From the NCBI GenBank assembly GCA_001839685.1, contig MLAK01000218.1, positions 1-57,057 on the forward strand: a DNA stretch of 57,057 nt, written 5' to 3'. The position numbers and the translations under genes are program-made. The notes below the pieces were generated by a model, which worked only from the letters and a program-made list of their open reading frames with translations, had not been told where the DNA came from and ran no database searches. How positions within the stretch are numbered: the first letter of the stretch is position 1; each line of letters starts with the position of its first letter. This stretch comes from Tritrichomonas foetus. Lineage: Eukaryota > Parabasalia > Tritrichomonadida > Tritrichomonadidae. Below, piece by piece: positions 39,230 to 51,800 of the stretch.

Positions 39230-40035
39230 TTGTTTATTCATTTATCCCATAATTTTTATGTAACACCCATTGAGGCCTTTTCTTACCTTCTCATAATACT
39301 TTATATTTATTTTGAGCTGAATAGTAATCTAACATCTTTTCTATGGCATCAAATCTGGAACCATTAATAGATTGTTATTTAAGAAGTTTAAGATTATGAT
39401 CTGGCATCAATCTATATCTTGGATAAGTTTCAATGTTACAGTTAGCTGATTGTACTTGATTACTTAAGCCATCAACTCCTACAATGGCAACATATTCTGG
39501 ATTAAAGTGATATATAAGTTTACAAAATACATTAATACTATCATCTAGAATATTTTCACTCTTATATTACCAGTTAATGTTCCCAAATATTATATCTTTA
39601 AAGTATCTTTATATTTTCGTTTTATATAATCAACTTCATCCTGATGCGAAAAGTTTTTCAGAATAATATTAGTTGCATCACGTGGACTCTTATAATAATA
39701 CTCAATACATTTCTTCATCAAGTAACGTTTCTTTGATGATTTAAGTCCTAAAATCCTATATTTATGGATTTTTAACATATTAGTAGCAACATAAGCACTT
39801 TCTTCATCAATTGTGACTAGATTAAATTTATTATCAATGTCTTTCAAGAACTGATTAAATGTTTGTCTACCAACAAACTTCAATTTTTCTGTTCATATCT
39901 TATGTAGAGCCTCTACGAAAATTAACATTGATATTAACTAAGAAGTATCTTGGGACTGCTCCAGCTAATTGCACCAATATATCAATTTGATAACAAGGTT
40001 GTGCCGAAAAGATTAGTAACATCAATCATAGATTA
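39230..40035 (-). pseudogene. Maverick/Polinton-type integrase pseudogene with chromodomain-like tail
   Basis: Minus-strand relic of a retroviral-like (rve) integrase. The first catalytic Asp is in YQIDILVQLAGAVPRYFLVN. After a frameshift the intact 97-codon piece (39883-39590) has NKFNLVTIDEESAYVATNML with the second Asp, then LKSSKKRYLMKKCIEYY, where the third catalytic Glu is expected. Past a TAG the C-terminal region follows (YVAIVGVDGLSNQVQSANC), ending with a chromodomain-like segment, IEKMLDYYSAQNKYKVL*EG then KKRPQWV. The TGA there replaces the Trp of a WEG motif. Integrases with a C-terminal chromodomain are typical of Mavericks, which are abundant in Trichomonas. The neighbouring polymerase relic fits the same element. 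Confidence 0.6.
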
Positions 40036-40417
40036 ATATTTTTTTAAAATCTCGAATGGTATCTCTTTTTGGCTTTATATTCTACATTTGTTGAATATAA
40101 CGTTCTTGGTCAGAAAATCTCTTCGGGTATATTTACGTTAAAAATAAATAATGATATTGCATCTATGCCTGAAGTTCACGTGCAACTTATGGTGGTTGAT
40201 GTATACATACAAAGGATAACCCAAAGTAACTCAATGAAAGTTGTAAATCAATAATCGATTTTGAATCATTTAGTTTATATCTTTCTGCAATTGCGAAACT
40301 TTATACCATTGAAGGTATTCCACATGTTTTAAAGAATGATTCTAGATGGTTATAAAGTCATCTGATGGATGATGATCAATCATAACCAGCTCCACAAAAG
40401 TTTATCAGTGGATTCAT

Positions 40418-41150
40418 ATGAATTCTTATATATACATAATCTACATACGAATAACAAAAATGAAGAGAAAGGTACATTTTCCATTGATTGTATCGAATCC
40501 TAATGTTGAAGGAAAAGTTAATGACTATCGATCAACAAATATATGTTGTATAATGTATTTAGATCAAAGGACACTTCAAAATTTAAAAAAATATCATGAT
40601 ATCGAATATGAACTTATTAATGGATATTTTTAGGAAGGTTAAAGAGATTTCACAATCTGAGAACTAATCCAAAATTTATACCTTTTACGAAAACCCAATA
40701 AAGATCAAAATAATCTGATTAGTGAAACTATATATTTATGATATAACAATTTAAAAACCAATCGGAGCAAATTTGTGTTCAAGTTATTAGAAGAAAATAC
40801 CAAATATTTATAAAAGGACTATAATACTTATGAGTGTTATGATTATATATATAATAGTGATTTATTTAGGTTCAAGAAATATAAACCAATCAATAATTAT
40901 TTTTACTTTTGTATGTTAGGTGTCAATGAGTAAAAGGATAACAAATGAAGTAAGGTGTTTAGCAGAAAACTTGAGTATAAGTTTCTTCTATCAAGGCACT
41001 GATTGAATGCATTAATATCAAAAAGATGTCGAGAAGGTTTCAGAAGCATTTAAGCATAAATATAATTGAGATCTTATCGGTAAAAACATAGGTCAGTTTC
41101 GATATGACTTTCATTATAATATATGGTAATGATAACTGAAGTGCATTTTC
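40418..41150 (+). pseudogene. Family-B DNA polymerase pseudogene (protein-primed, Maverick/Polinton type)
   Basis: Plus-strand relic. An intact frame (40418-40633) ends DQRTLQNLKKYHDIEYELIN followed by GYF*EG*RDFTI*ELIQNL, the familiar NG.YWxGxRDFTIRxxI block with stops. KPNKDQNNLISETIYL*YNN then LKTNRSK corresponds to the KxxxNSxYGKT motif B. Further on YQGTD*MH replaces the catalytic motif C (YxDTDSxH), and DVEKVSEAFKHKYN*DLIGK then IGQFRYDF is the usual continuation. Motif C is doubly broken (Asp to Gly, Ser to stop), so it is dead. Upstream exonuclease motifs are not recognisable. It lies head-to-head with the integrase relic. Confidence 0.65.
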
Positions 41151-41557
41151 AAGAAGCCCTTAAATAAGTTTACTTGTCTGAGGACATGGTGACTGCAATA
41201 TTGCATCATACAAGTATAAAAATGATGTGCTTTTTGAGCTCTTTAAATGTTATGAGATCTCAGAATGGACTCAAAAAAAGCACTATTCAATATTGTATTG
41301 CTATAATATTTCTCGCTTTTAACTATTTCTTCTCCTGTCACTAAACTTTTTGAGATAAATGTTTCATTTTTGAGAGCTTTTATATTTCTCATCAAACAGC
41401 CTTCAATCTCACCAACGAAACATTAGTGAATATTATCAATGAGAGTATTAACTAAAATATTTGTTTTAGCATGAATGTATCCCTCTTCTTTATGGTGAGC
41501 TATTTAGACCTCTCTACGCTCAATTTAAAAAGCTCGACTAGTATTTAACTAACCATA

Positions 41558-41564
<7 letters not shown>
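41151..41564. other. Decayed sequence
   Basis: No supported gene. AT-rich sequence downstream of the polymerase relic, running into a long A-tract. Confidence 0.4.

Positions 41565-41608
<44 letters not shown>
41565..41608. repeat. A44 homopolymer
   Basis: Forty-four consecutive A, by far the longest homopolymer in the window, flanked by CCCTC and GCCACG. Could be a retro-type poly(A) tail, a slippage tract or an assembly artefact. Confidence 0.8.
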
Positions 41609-41609
<1 letters not shown>

Positions 41610-43260
41610 CCACGATCCTTACTCTTTGTGCAGCTTCAACCTCTTGGTCCTGTATATACTATTATATAAAACATGTAACTGTAGTTTTCTGATGTGGGTC
41701 AAAGGACCAGAAAATCATCAGCACATTCTATTCTTCCACTAAAGACCTACACAAAAGTATCCAGGAGCCATTCTGCATGCCCTGAATATGAAAATACTGT
41801 AGTGACTTTAACTTTATTAAAAAGATTCAGGAACCAAGCATTAAAATCATGATCCTTGAACCATGGAGAAACCAAATATTGTTCAAGCTTTTTACGAAAT
41901 AGACGATGGCAATTCAATTATTGAACGACGTCCCAAATTAATATTAGTTGCCATTTAAAAATATGATCAAAAAGCAAAGATTTACCAAAAGAAATAAAAG
42001 ATAAAATTAAAAATCGAAGCGATCAAAGAAGGCGGCAAAGTAATCACTGAGATTAATAATTGAATATCGATTGAATTATTAAATTAAAAATTGAATATCA
42101 AAATGAAAGCTAATCAAACATTTTGTATCACAGTTCTCAGTTTCGACGCACAAATTTGTAATGATTGATAATGAACCTAATAATATGACCGCGTCTTCAA
42201 TGTGATATTGATCCAAATAAAATGTATACAATTGATTCACAAGCTATATCGATAAAAGAGCTTTATTCCATGTTTGATTTTGATGAATTCTCTCCTTAAC
42301 AGCATTGAAATGCACCAATTTCCACTACAAATTGTATACGAAGATCTATATAACACATTTACACAAATGATCTCCTCAAAATTACATTGTTGTGCGCTGA
42401 AGTACTTAATAACATTTATTCGGCGATATTGATATCTAAGCAAATCACGATGATGATATTTTGATCACTATTGATGTGCATCAATTAATGACCCAAGAAA
42501 TGTTTCTTCACCATTTAATAATCAAAATGAGCCATTTGTTCACTATGGAATATGATTTACACTTTTTCTTTTTCGAAATATAAATTGAATTGAAGAAGGG
42601 GAAGCATGAGCTGACAAAGCATTCCAAAAACCGAAGAACATCTCAAAACCATTCAACATTTTGATATTGAATTTCATGAACTTATGAAAGGATTCAAAAA
42701 TGGGGTCAAGAATGTGCTAATTATCGTGGCAAGAGTTTTCTACTCCAATGTAGTTATTATAGAAATCGATTTCTGGGATCATAGCCAGTGTTTCGAACAT
42801 GACGAGGAAGTCGTTAATGAGAAATGTTGCATGTTACACTTTGATAAATAAAGTCATTTTGCTAATAATCATCAAGAAGAGGTGTGGAGATGGAGCTCTA
42901 ACACATCATTTATTGATATCTTCCGTTACCATATTAATTTGTTCGATCAGGTTGCAAAGAACTTTGTGCCAAAGTTCATGAACAGCAGAAAGTGGTATTC
43001 GAAAAAGATCCCCATAACTGTACCCCATCCTTTTTCTATGAGACGTACTTTACTCTAGTGCAACCCATGTCAAAAGAAGAAATGGATCAGTGGCAAATCG
43101 AGCATGACCAAATCTTGATGGATCTCAATAGTGATCTCACTGAAGATCTATATGATGACGAGAACTAAAATTCTGAAGAAGACAATGATTCCGGTCATTT
43201 TTCATTCGAAGACAGCGATGAAAAAAATATAATAGGCTAATCAACTGGTAGAGTAAATAC
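41609..43260. other. Decayed reading frame, unrecognised
   Basis: Plus-strand protein-like segments separated by stops and shifts: NIVQAFYEIDDGNSIIERRP near 41890, YTIDSQAISIKELYSMFDFD near 42230, a middle part around 42700-43000 (for example WRWSSNTSFIDIFRYHINLF), and a C-terminal segment FYETYFTLVQPMSKEEMDQW. The end is strongly acidic (SEEDNDSGHFSFEDSDE), near 43200. A single dead gene of about 430 codons is plausible. No family recognised. Confidence 0.4.
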
Positions 43261-43939
43261 TCAATGATTTGCTTTTTTGTAAATTTTTGTAAATGTATTC
43301 CCAAAATTTGGATTTAATCCAATAAAGTTTTCCGCAACAATATCTCCAGGAACCAGTTTTGAATGGAAATACATCAGATAAAGAATAATTATTTGATATC
43401 CTAGAACCAGAGTCTGAAGAGTTGTTCTACTAACCATTTCCCTCCCGAGAGAAGTGCCTGAAGATCTATTCCATGATGGAATATATCTTATTTTCGTTTT
43501 TACTATGCAATCGTTTTCCAGTTTACAATAAAATATACTATGGAATATAACATTTATTATTTCCCTTACTCAATCTATCAGTTCTTCTACCAAATATAGA
43601 CTTTGGATGACGAAATGTCACTTTTTGAATTTAAGATCAATGGACTATACAAGAAAGTTTTTAACAAAAAAACTTGTTTCCCATTTTTGGTAAAATGCCA
43701 CTTAATGGATCATAAAAAGATTTTTATTTTCGATTAATAAACCTCCAGCATATCACCTTAGATTTGGCCCCAAAAATAGCACAGATATCAAATACAGGTG
43801 GCTTTCTTAAAAACTATGTGTTAAGGATGGGCTCATTTAAGACAAACTCCGAGATATATATATAAGATGAAAATATCAGATAAAAATTGATTACAAAATG
43901 TTTAAATAACAGATGCAAAATATGAAAATTATAGATTAT
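43261..43939. other. Intergenic region at the right edge of the mobile block
   Basis: AT-rich DNA with no supported gene. Some short protein-like pieces near 43600-43800 may still belong to the decayed element. Confidence 0.35.
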
Positions 43940-44095
43940 CTAATTGACTATTTTTTCCTTTATTTTTGTTTTTGTTTCTTTTCTCTTTTTTGTTCTTCTT
44001 CTGCTTTCCCACATTGATTTTTTGTTGTTCGAAATAACCCTTTGACTTTTCAGCTTTTTTATTCTTTCGGCATTTGGCCTTGTGGGTGAGTTCAT
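43940..44095 (-). CDS. Possible small basic protein, 51 aa
   Basis: Minus-strand frame from ATG 44095 encoding a Lys/Arg-rich peptide (MNSPTRPNAERIKKLKSQRV, ending KTKIKEKIVN). The open frame extends upstream without an ATG. The composition could be a small nucleic-acid-binding protein or just purine-rich DNA. A TCATT lies about 40 bases upstream. It is divergent to DIB1. Weak. Confidence 0.25.
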   Translation of the reverse strand: MNSPTRPNAERIKKLKSQRVISNNKKSMWESRRRTKKRKETKTKIKEKIVN

Positions 44096-44301
44096 TTTCC
44101 AAATATCATCAAGTTTTTTTATAAGTGGAAATGACGGAATTGTGCTTATATTTTTATTCAGAAGAACAGGGTGGTTTGCAAACTTAAGCACAAGGTGTGA
44201 AATCAATTTACGAAAATTATAAACCTAATTGACTCGTCGTTCATTCTTATCGTAATGACATGTGATATGATATAATTTTTGCCAACACTTAATAGCATCA
44301 A

Positions 44302-44742
44302 ATGAGTTTTTTACTCACACATCTTCACACAGGCTGGGACGTCGACCAAGCAATCGTCTGGGAAAAGGAACGAATCGTTATTATAAGATTTGGACACGAT
44401 AGCGATCCAATGTGCATGAAAGTGGACGACATGCTATCATCAGTTGCAGAATTAATCAAGAATTTCGCAGTTATTTACGTTGTCGATATTACAGAAGTTC
44501 CATATTATAACGAAATGTACGAACTGACAGATCCGTGCAGCGTAATGTTTTTCTTTAGGAATAAAATTATTCAAGTCGATTATGGAACAGGCGAAAACAA
44601 TAAAATGAATTTCCTAATGGATACAAAACAGGAATTCATAGATATTGTTGAACTAGCATTTCGTGGAGCCTCAAGAGGAACTTCAATCGTTAAATCGTTA
44701 GTGAACTATGCAAGACACATGCCTGATGAAAAGAAATCCTAA
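44302..44742 (+). CDS. DIB1: Spliceosomal U5 15-kDa protein DIB1/TXNL4A, 146 aa
   Basis: Thioredoxin-fold component of the U4/U6.U5 tri-snRNP that prevents premature spliceosome activation. The whole protein aligns by eye with human TXNL4A (142 aa): LLTHLHTGWDVDQAI, VIRFGHDSDPMCMKVDDML, KNFAVIYVVDITEVP, YELTDPCSVMFFFRNK and VDYGTGENNKMNF are near-identical blocks. The C-terminus differs: the usual SPKDYSTKYRY end is replaced by SLVNYARHMPDEKKS. No thioredoxin CxxC is expected or present. It is a single exon. Its presence shows that splicing is retained even though every gene here is intronless. Confidence 0.97.
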   Translation: MSFLLTHLHTGWDVDQAIVWEKERIVIIRFGHDSDPMCMKVDDMLSSVAELIKNFAVIYVVDITEVPYYNEMYELTDPCSVMFFFRNKIIQVDYGTGENNKMNFLMDTKQEFIDIVELAFRGASRGTSIVKSLVNYARHMPDEKKS

Positions 44743-45834
44743 TCACTTCCAATCTACTTTCATAAATGTATTTATATTCTTCATATTCTAGAATAATAGT
44801 GTTTTTTATTTAATCGCAACATTTTTTAATTAAAAAAAATCGCCACAGGATTTTCTCTTCTATGAAAATATGGGTAAAGAACATAATGTAAACCTTAACA
44901 ACGAATAGGAAAGTGACAAGTCATTCAGACGTAAACTAAAAGTGTTTCAACTAATCTAAACAAGCGTGATTTTGTTCCACCAAGATCGGCAATGTAAAAT
45001 GGCATTCTAACTACTTCCAAGTTCATCTCCATGTGCAAGTTATTGATGAGGGTAGTAGTGAGGAGTTGTTTTACTGGAATCATAAATTTCTGAATCATTA
45101 ATATGATTTGGAGAAATGGAAAGATTCATTTATTTTGAAACCATATCATTGCTTTGGATCATAAATATACTTCTGCGAAAGCGATAACCATCTAAAAAAT
45201 ATCATTTTTTTTTGATTGAATATCTTATGGTATAGATATTCATGAAAGATGTTCAATATATCAATGTTGTTATGAATATGTCCAATATGAAATGCATCAT
45301 ATATTTCAAGCTAAGATTCTTGCCGTGGGATTTTCATTTTTCAAAATATTAATGTCCATCACTCCATTTCATATTCCAGTTCTTGTTACCAAATATAAAG
45401 CTTCAGCACTTTCTTTTCAACCCAAAAACAAAGTAAACAAAACTGTTATTTCACATTTTTTTCAAAAATTCACAATTTTTCTCGATTTTTTCTGTACTTT
45501 ATTTATACTTAGGCTTTTTGAATACATTACATTATTCAAAAAGTCGTATCGTGCCAGTACTCAGTTCAGCAAAAAGAAAAAGATTACATAAACCTATTCT
45601 TCGCGTTTTAAACAGTATGATATTTTATTTACAACGTGAAAATAATTATTTCTATTTCTTTATTCGTATAATTCTTTGTTTTAATATTAGCATTATTTTG
45701 GCGCGAGAAGTCGACTTTTTAAATAGAATATCACATGAAAGGATGTACAATGGTGATGAATTTCCCACCGTTTGTACTTTTCCGCATAATCATTTGGAAG
45801 AAAAAAGCAACTTTTTGTGAGGGAGTTCACCTAA
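44743..45834. other. 1.1-kb intergenic region with one coding-like fragment
   Basis: A 35-codon minus-strand frame (44925-45032) reads MEMNLEVVRMPFYIADLGGT and onward to VETLLVYV. It looks protein-like but lacks an initiator element next to its ATG, so it may be a relic. Frames of about 100 aa on the plus strand between 45292 and 45820 are Phe/Leu-rich low-complexity and not supported. Confidence 0.4.
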
Positions 45835-48800
45835 ATGCAGGAGCTCTCCAAAATCATCGAAAACAGACAGGAGAACACTGCAGTCGAGCTCATCAATTGG
45901 TTTCAACGAAGACATGTTGCAATTATCCGCTCGAAAATTTGTCCAAAAGCCGATTTTGTGAAAGAAATTTTCACATATTTCATTAATCGACCAACAAACT
46001 ACGAAGAAGACGAATGGGAACGACTCACTTTAATTGCATATATTTTCGTGATTTCTTTGTCGCCTCCTCCAAAACTGATTCCGACGCTTCCATTTCCGCG
46101 ATCATATGGACCGTTGGTTTCCGTTTATTTAATAATGAATTCAATGAAACCGCCAACAGAGGAACGTCATGAACAATACGTGGAAATATTTCAGGCAGTT
46201 ATAAATAGATACATATCTGGATTTGGCACAAATCATTTTTATTCTCGATCACCAATTTATTTCTATCGTTTATTTCCATCCTATATTGAAAAATATCTTT
46301 CGACAAGAAATTTTTTACCATTTATCAATAATTTTCTTCAAGCAGTGAATCAAGTCAAACCAACTGATTTAAATTTTGATTTTATTTTATTCACTTCAGA
46401 AATGTTGAATAAATTGCGTTCAACACAAATATTTCCAAATTATAAAAAAGAAATTGAAGGAAATTTGCTTGCAGCTTTTTCAAATATTTTTGAATTATCA
46501 AGTGCATCAAGTTGCATTTTTTTACAGAATTTTTTCTGCTTTTGGCTTATTTTCGTGATGAAGTCTCATTCAGATAATCGTGAAAATTACACTATATTTG
46601 CAGACCAAATTGAAAAAGTTACCCTTTTATTTTCACAGACGGCTTCATTAAAACATCATGAACTACATCGAACTTTCACATGGAATTTTTGCTTCATTTT
46701 TTACAATTTTGTAAATAAAGAAGAGCATAAAGAACGAATTCTTTCAATGATTTGCAACGGAATTAGGCGTGTCAGTAGAATTGATGGGTTATTCAAGATT
46801 TCTGAGTCAGTTACCGAATTAGCAAACAAATTTAAAATTCAATATAAAGAAGGGAATTCATGGGCAATGTATTATATACTTGCTTCTCTAGATTCTACTA
46901 TTTGGGCTTTAATATCTGACTTAAAACGAATCACTGGGGCTGCTTCGATGAATTCCACACAAAATGAAAAAATTGCACAACATAAAGTTTCTTTCGCTGA
47001 AGAAAATGGCGGGCTGTCACCTCTTGATAATGAATTATTTGCACTTTATCCGAAACAATACTTTAAAACACCTGAAGAAGTTGTTCCAGTTTTTGATAGA
47101 ATGACTCAATTTTGTGATTCAGTTAGACAGCATCTTTCTTCCAATGTTCAGTTTCAGCTTACAATTGCGAAGCATCTTGGTGGATTATTAAAAGAAGAAC
47201 TTTCTGTAAATCCAAAAGCTAATGTTTCTGTACCACTTCATTATTTACTTCAAATGATGCGATCTTGGACAGAATTGATAATTATAGCATCACATCGCCA
47301 AAATGTAATGAATACATATTCACAAAGAGAATTAATATATTCAAAAGTCTTTCCTGGACATTTATCTTCACTTTTAGAGAATCCTAAGAAATTATTAGAT
47401 TTTGCTGCAATATTCAGACGTTTTTTTCTTATTATTGAAGAATATCCACGTGAGTTCTTTCCTTTATTTGCAATTGGAATTGCCCGTCAAATGTTTAATG
47501 CAATGAAAAAAGGCTTATTGACTTATACATTTATTGAATATTTCAAATATTTGTCTTTAGAAGTTCAAAATTATAATCAGAGCTTGTTTTTTAATATTTT
47601 AAGTCGAATGATGGAAATTGCAGCAAATAATACAAATCTCTTTTTATCTCAATCAACAACAGACTCCTCTTTATTGTATTCTTGGATTCTATTTACGATT
47701 CGATTTGGTTCAGCACGAACAAATAATCAGCCCAATCCAATGCTAGGTATATTTTTGAAATCATATCAAAAGCTTTTTATTACTGCGGTTTTATATAATA
47801 TTAAAAGAATAGCCAATCAATCAATTGCACTTCGAACAGTTACTTTATATTTACAGAGTGTTAAATTCCATAATCAGCTACAGCAAGAAGAGGAAGAACT
47901 GAAAAAAGACATGCCTAAAAAGAAAGGACGAACAAAGCCGATTTTATATGAAGAAATTCAAGATTCAGCAAAATTTGAAGCCTTAGGAACTTTAATTACA
48001 CTTTTTATAGAAGAACCCAACTTTTTAGAACTTCAATATTTGATGCCATTTTTAGATGCAACTTTTAAGATCGGAAATAAAGAACTAATAGCAAAAGCTG
48101 CAGGTATTTGTTTAAAAAAATTCAAAATTGAAAAAGCGAAGAAATATTGTGATTCTTTTGATCATGCTTCACACCTATTTAGTTCATTTTTTAATGTAAT
48201 ACCAAAAATTGAATTCAATACAGCTAAAGAGATCCTCAAAATTATTCCCGCTTACGCACCACTTTACTTACAAACTCCACATAAAACTTTTTCACTTACA
48301 AGAGGTATAGAAATTGAAGAACTTGGTTTTGATATGGATTTAATTCTGGAATCAGTTACAAATCATTTAAGTGATAATGAAGAAATAATTTCTTCACTTT
48401 TTGCACTAGTTACATGCTGTTTTGAAATTGTTTTAAATAATCTTGATTTACCAGTTGATTTTTACACTCGAACAGTCAAACAGTTAATTATTTTATTATG
48501 CCATTGTTGGTGTTTTGATCATTTACACCCAAAAATTGACACTTTTGCTTCATATTTAACTATTAGTTTTGGTGATGCATTTATTAGAGGCGATTCAAAC
48601 GTCTATGTTCTTTGCTTACTTGATGTTGCTGGATGTTCACGTTCTGCGATAGCAAAGATTGCTATGGATTTATCAAAAACTTTTTTTGAATATCTCCGAA
48701 CGCAAACCTTTTCGGATACAATAATGCATCAAACAGTTGAACAATTTTTATCATCATTTCCTCCACAAACTAGACTTTTTTCAATGCTTTGTGGATTTTC

Positions 48801-51800
48801 ATTAATGATTCGATTTTTCCCAAATTATATTCGACTTGATCATCTCAGAAGTTTTTTAGTGCAAACAACTGATGTTTCGCCACTTGATCTTAAATTCCCA
48901 CGAATTGTTAATAGATTTTTAAAGGAATATTTATTAACCAAACCTCCAACGGAAAAAGAACCATTTGTTCAAATGGTTTATGATATAATTTGTCCACTTT
49001 CAATGGGTATTAGAAATGTTTTAATGAAACGAGTGTCAAAGCTTGGATTACCCATTCCTGTTTCCTCAATAGATGAAATTCAACAATGCCCGACACAATT
49101 TTTAATGATTCAACAATTAACACTTGCATTTTTATGCGGTTTACTAAACCCTTTTGAAATGAATCCTGCACTTGGTTCAAAAGTAGTTGAATTTATGGCT
49201 ACCAGAAATGGAGAATCATGTTCTTTAGAAAAATTGTCCCGAATCCTTGCATTAATTCAAGCAATTTTGAAAAACGATCAAGTCTTTAAATATTTTAGTG
49301 ATGGAGGTCATTTACCATCTTTTCTTCATTTTTTCTTCAGTTCATTATCTTCTCGATTTTCTCCAATCAATAAAAGTGCTAAGAAAAGTTTTATTCATCT
49401 GAAAGATAAAGCACAAAATGATCCAACTTTTGAACGACAGTTACAAGATTTCTATCAAAATCCTGAAAAAATTTTTAAGTTTTTTTCTCCTTTCCCAGAT
49501 AGAATTAATTTTTATGTGCGATTAACAAAAATTATTCCACAGAAAATACCATCATCTATAATCAAACTCTTCTTTAATGCTATTTATGAATATGAAGAAA
49601 AGAAAGACAGCGAAAAAATGAAATATTTGGCCAATTTTATAAAAATCTTAAAATTTTTCACTGTTACCGAATATGTGAATCAGAATTCTGTGAGAGAAAC
49701 AGTTCTTTCTCAATTTTGTGAAAGTACAACATATCTTCAGATGTATATCAAAGTTATGGTTCAACTTTATGAGCATAATGAAATCCCATTTGTCACTGTA
49801 ACTAGGAAATATATTTCTCGGTTTTTAATTATGTTTCCTTTAGAAAGTATTGATTTTTTAATGAATAATGAACATTCTATATTTTCTTTCTTTTTCATTG
49901 AAGATTTGATTGTTCATGATAAAACAAAAATCTTTTTAAATACATTCCTCGACATTTTCGGTCATATTAATGATTATTCATCACATCATCCATCATTGTT
50001 CAAACTTGTTGAGAATTTATCAAGAATCAAAGATATTGCTATTGAACCCAACTTTTTCAAGGCGTTACAAAATAATTTTAATAGTTTATTCCCAATAATA
50101 TCTGATCAAAGTCATCATAATGATAATGACTTTACATTGATTACGTATACAGCAAATGCAATAATTAATGTGTTTAAATATAAAATAGATGCTAAACGTG
50201 TAATTGGATTCTGCAAAGTATTTTCATTAAACTATTTCACACGATCGAATGTATATCGTCAATATGTAATTAATGTGTTTAGAAAAACTTCACAAGAATT
50301 TCTTGAACAACTTCTAGAATTAATTATTTCATCACTAGATATCATCAAACCACTTTATTTAGATATTTTACTTCCTCATTTAATTAAAAATTTTAAGGGA
50401 GATTTATCTTTTCTTTGGGACTTAATTGCAAACTGGTTGAATGAAAAAGAAAATGCCCGCTATGCATTTTTGCATGCAATTATTTATTTGTTAGATCAAT
50501 GCAAACCAACACAAAGAGCAATTGTAACAATTTTAGAAGTAATGAAAATTACTTTTCCATCATCTGACATAAATCTATTAATTTATTCATTAAAAATCGC
50601 AACAAAATTATCAAAAATGAAACTATTACCGCCTGAAGTATATTATTCTATCTTTAAGCAATTATTTACTTATCAAAAATTCTCAGAGCCGCCATATTCT
50701 AAATATCTCGTTGAATTTTTGAAATCCTCACCAGAAAATTTAAAGCAATTGAAATCCAACGATTATAATTTTTTGGCTTTTTATATGCATCATCGTTTCC
50801 TACAGCCAAGAGAATTACAAAAAGTTATTTCGCCTATAAATTCTGTATTTTTGGCCGCACCAGAACTTTACAAATATTTACCATTCTCATTAATTACAGC
50901 TGTAGCAACTTTACTTGAAAACAAGCTTCATTTTATTCGAAAAGGTGAAGAATTAAACGAAGTAGAAGAAACTTTTATTTGTGCAATTCAATTTTGTCAA
51001 GCAACAAAACTCACACAAGACGAATTTGACTTTTTTGTACAAGTTTGTTATCATTATATTCAATTTTTATTAAGAAATGATATTAGAGATTCAAAATTCT
51101 TTGATATCTTTTATTCATTTTTAATTAATAATGAAACTGATGTATTTCCAATAGAAATGTTAGGAAATATTCATGAAATAACTTCCTACACATTTGGTTT
51201 AGTTTGTTGTGCATCAAAAATTAAAGGAAACATATTGTTTAATGATTATACTGAACTTGTTGAACAAACCCTAAAGTTTGTAGAAAATGAACATTATTCT
51301 GTTGACATTGATAATCTTAAATGCTTTATGAATTCAATCTTTAAAGATAAAAGAATTGCAACTAAATACAATCATGCAATTCATTCAATGTTTGATAATG
51401 TTCGAAGCCGATATTCATCTACAAATTGTGAACGACTTTTTGTTATTGCAAAAACTATTGTAAAGCATCAAAAATCTACATATTTGTTTACTTTATGGAC
51501 CTTTTACGAAAATCTCAAAGGTAAAAACGTTGATCGAGAGCCGCTTTTAAGATTTTTAATAAAATGTTTAGAAGATGTTGCTCTTGAAAAACAAATTGCC
51601 ACTGTTCAGATGATATTCAATAAAGTTCGTCATTCAAAAAGGAAAACACATATTTTCACGACATCACTACCTTATATATTCCATTCAACAACTGTTAAAA
51701 ATAGTGCAAAACAATATATTGTTGAAAATTTAATTCCTCTTCTTTTAATTGATAAGCTTTGCAACGCCGAAAAACTACTTGCGATGTTATATGAATATCG

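Noticed and set aside
45292..45820. Two ~100-aa plus-strand frames upstream of TRRAP
   Set aside because: Phe/Ile/Lys-rich low complexity with no initiator signal; expected by chance in AT-rich promoter DNA.
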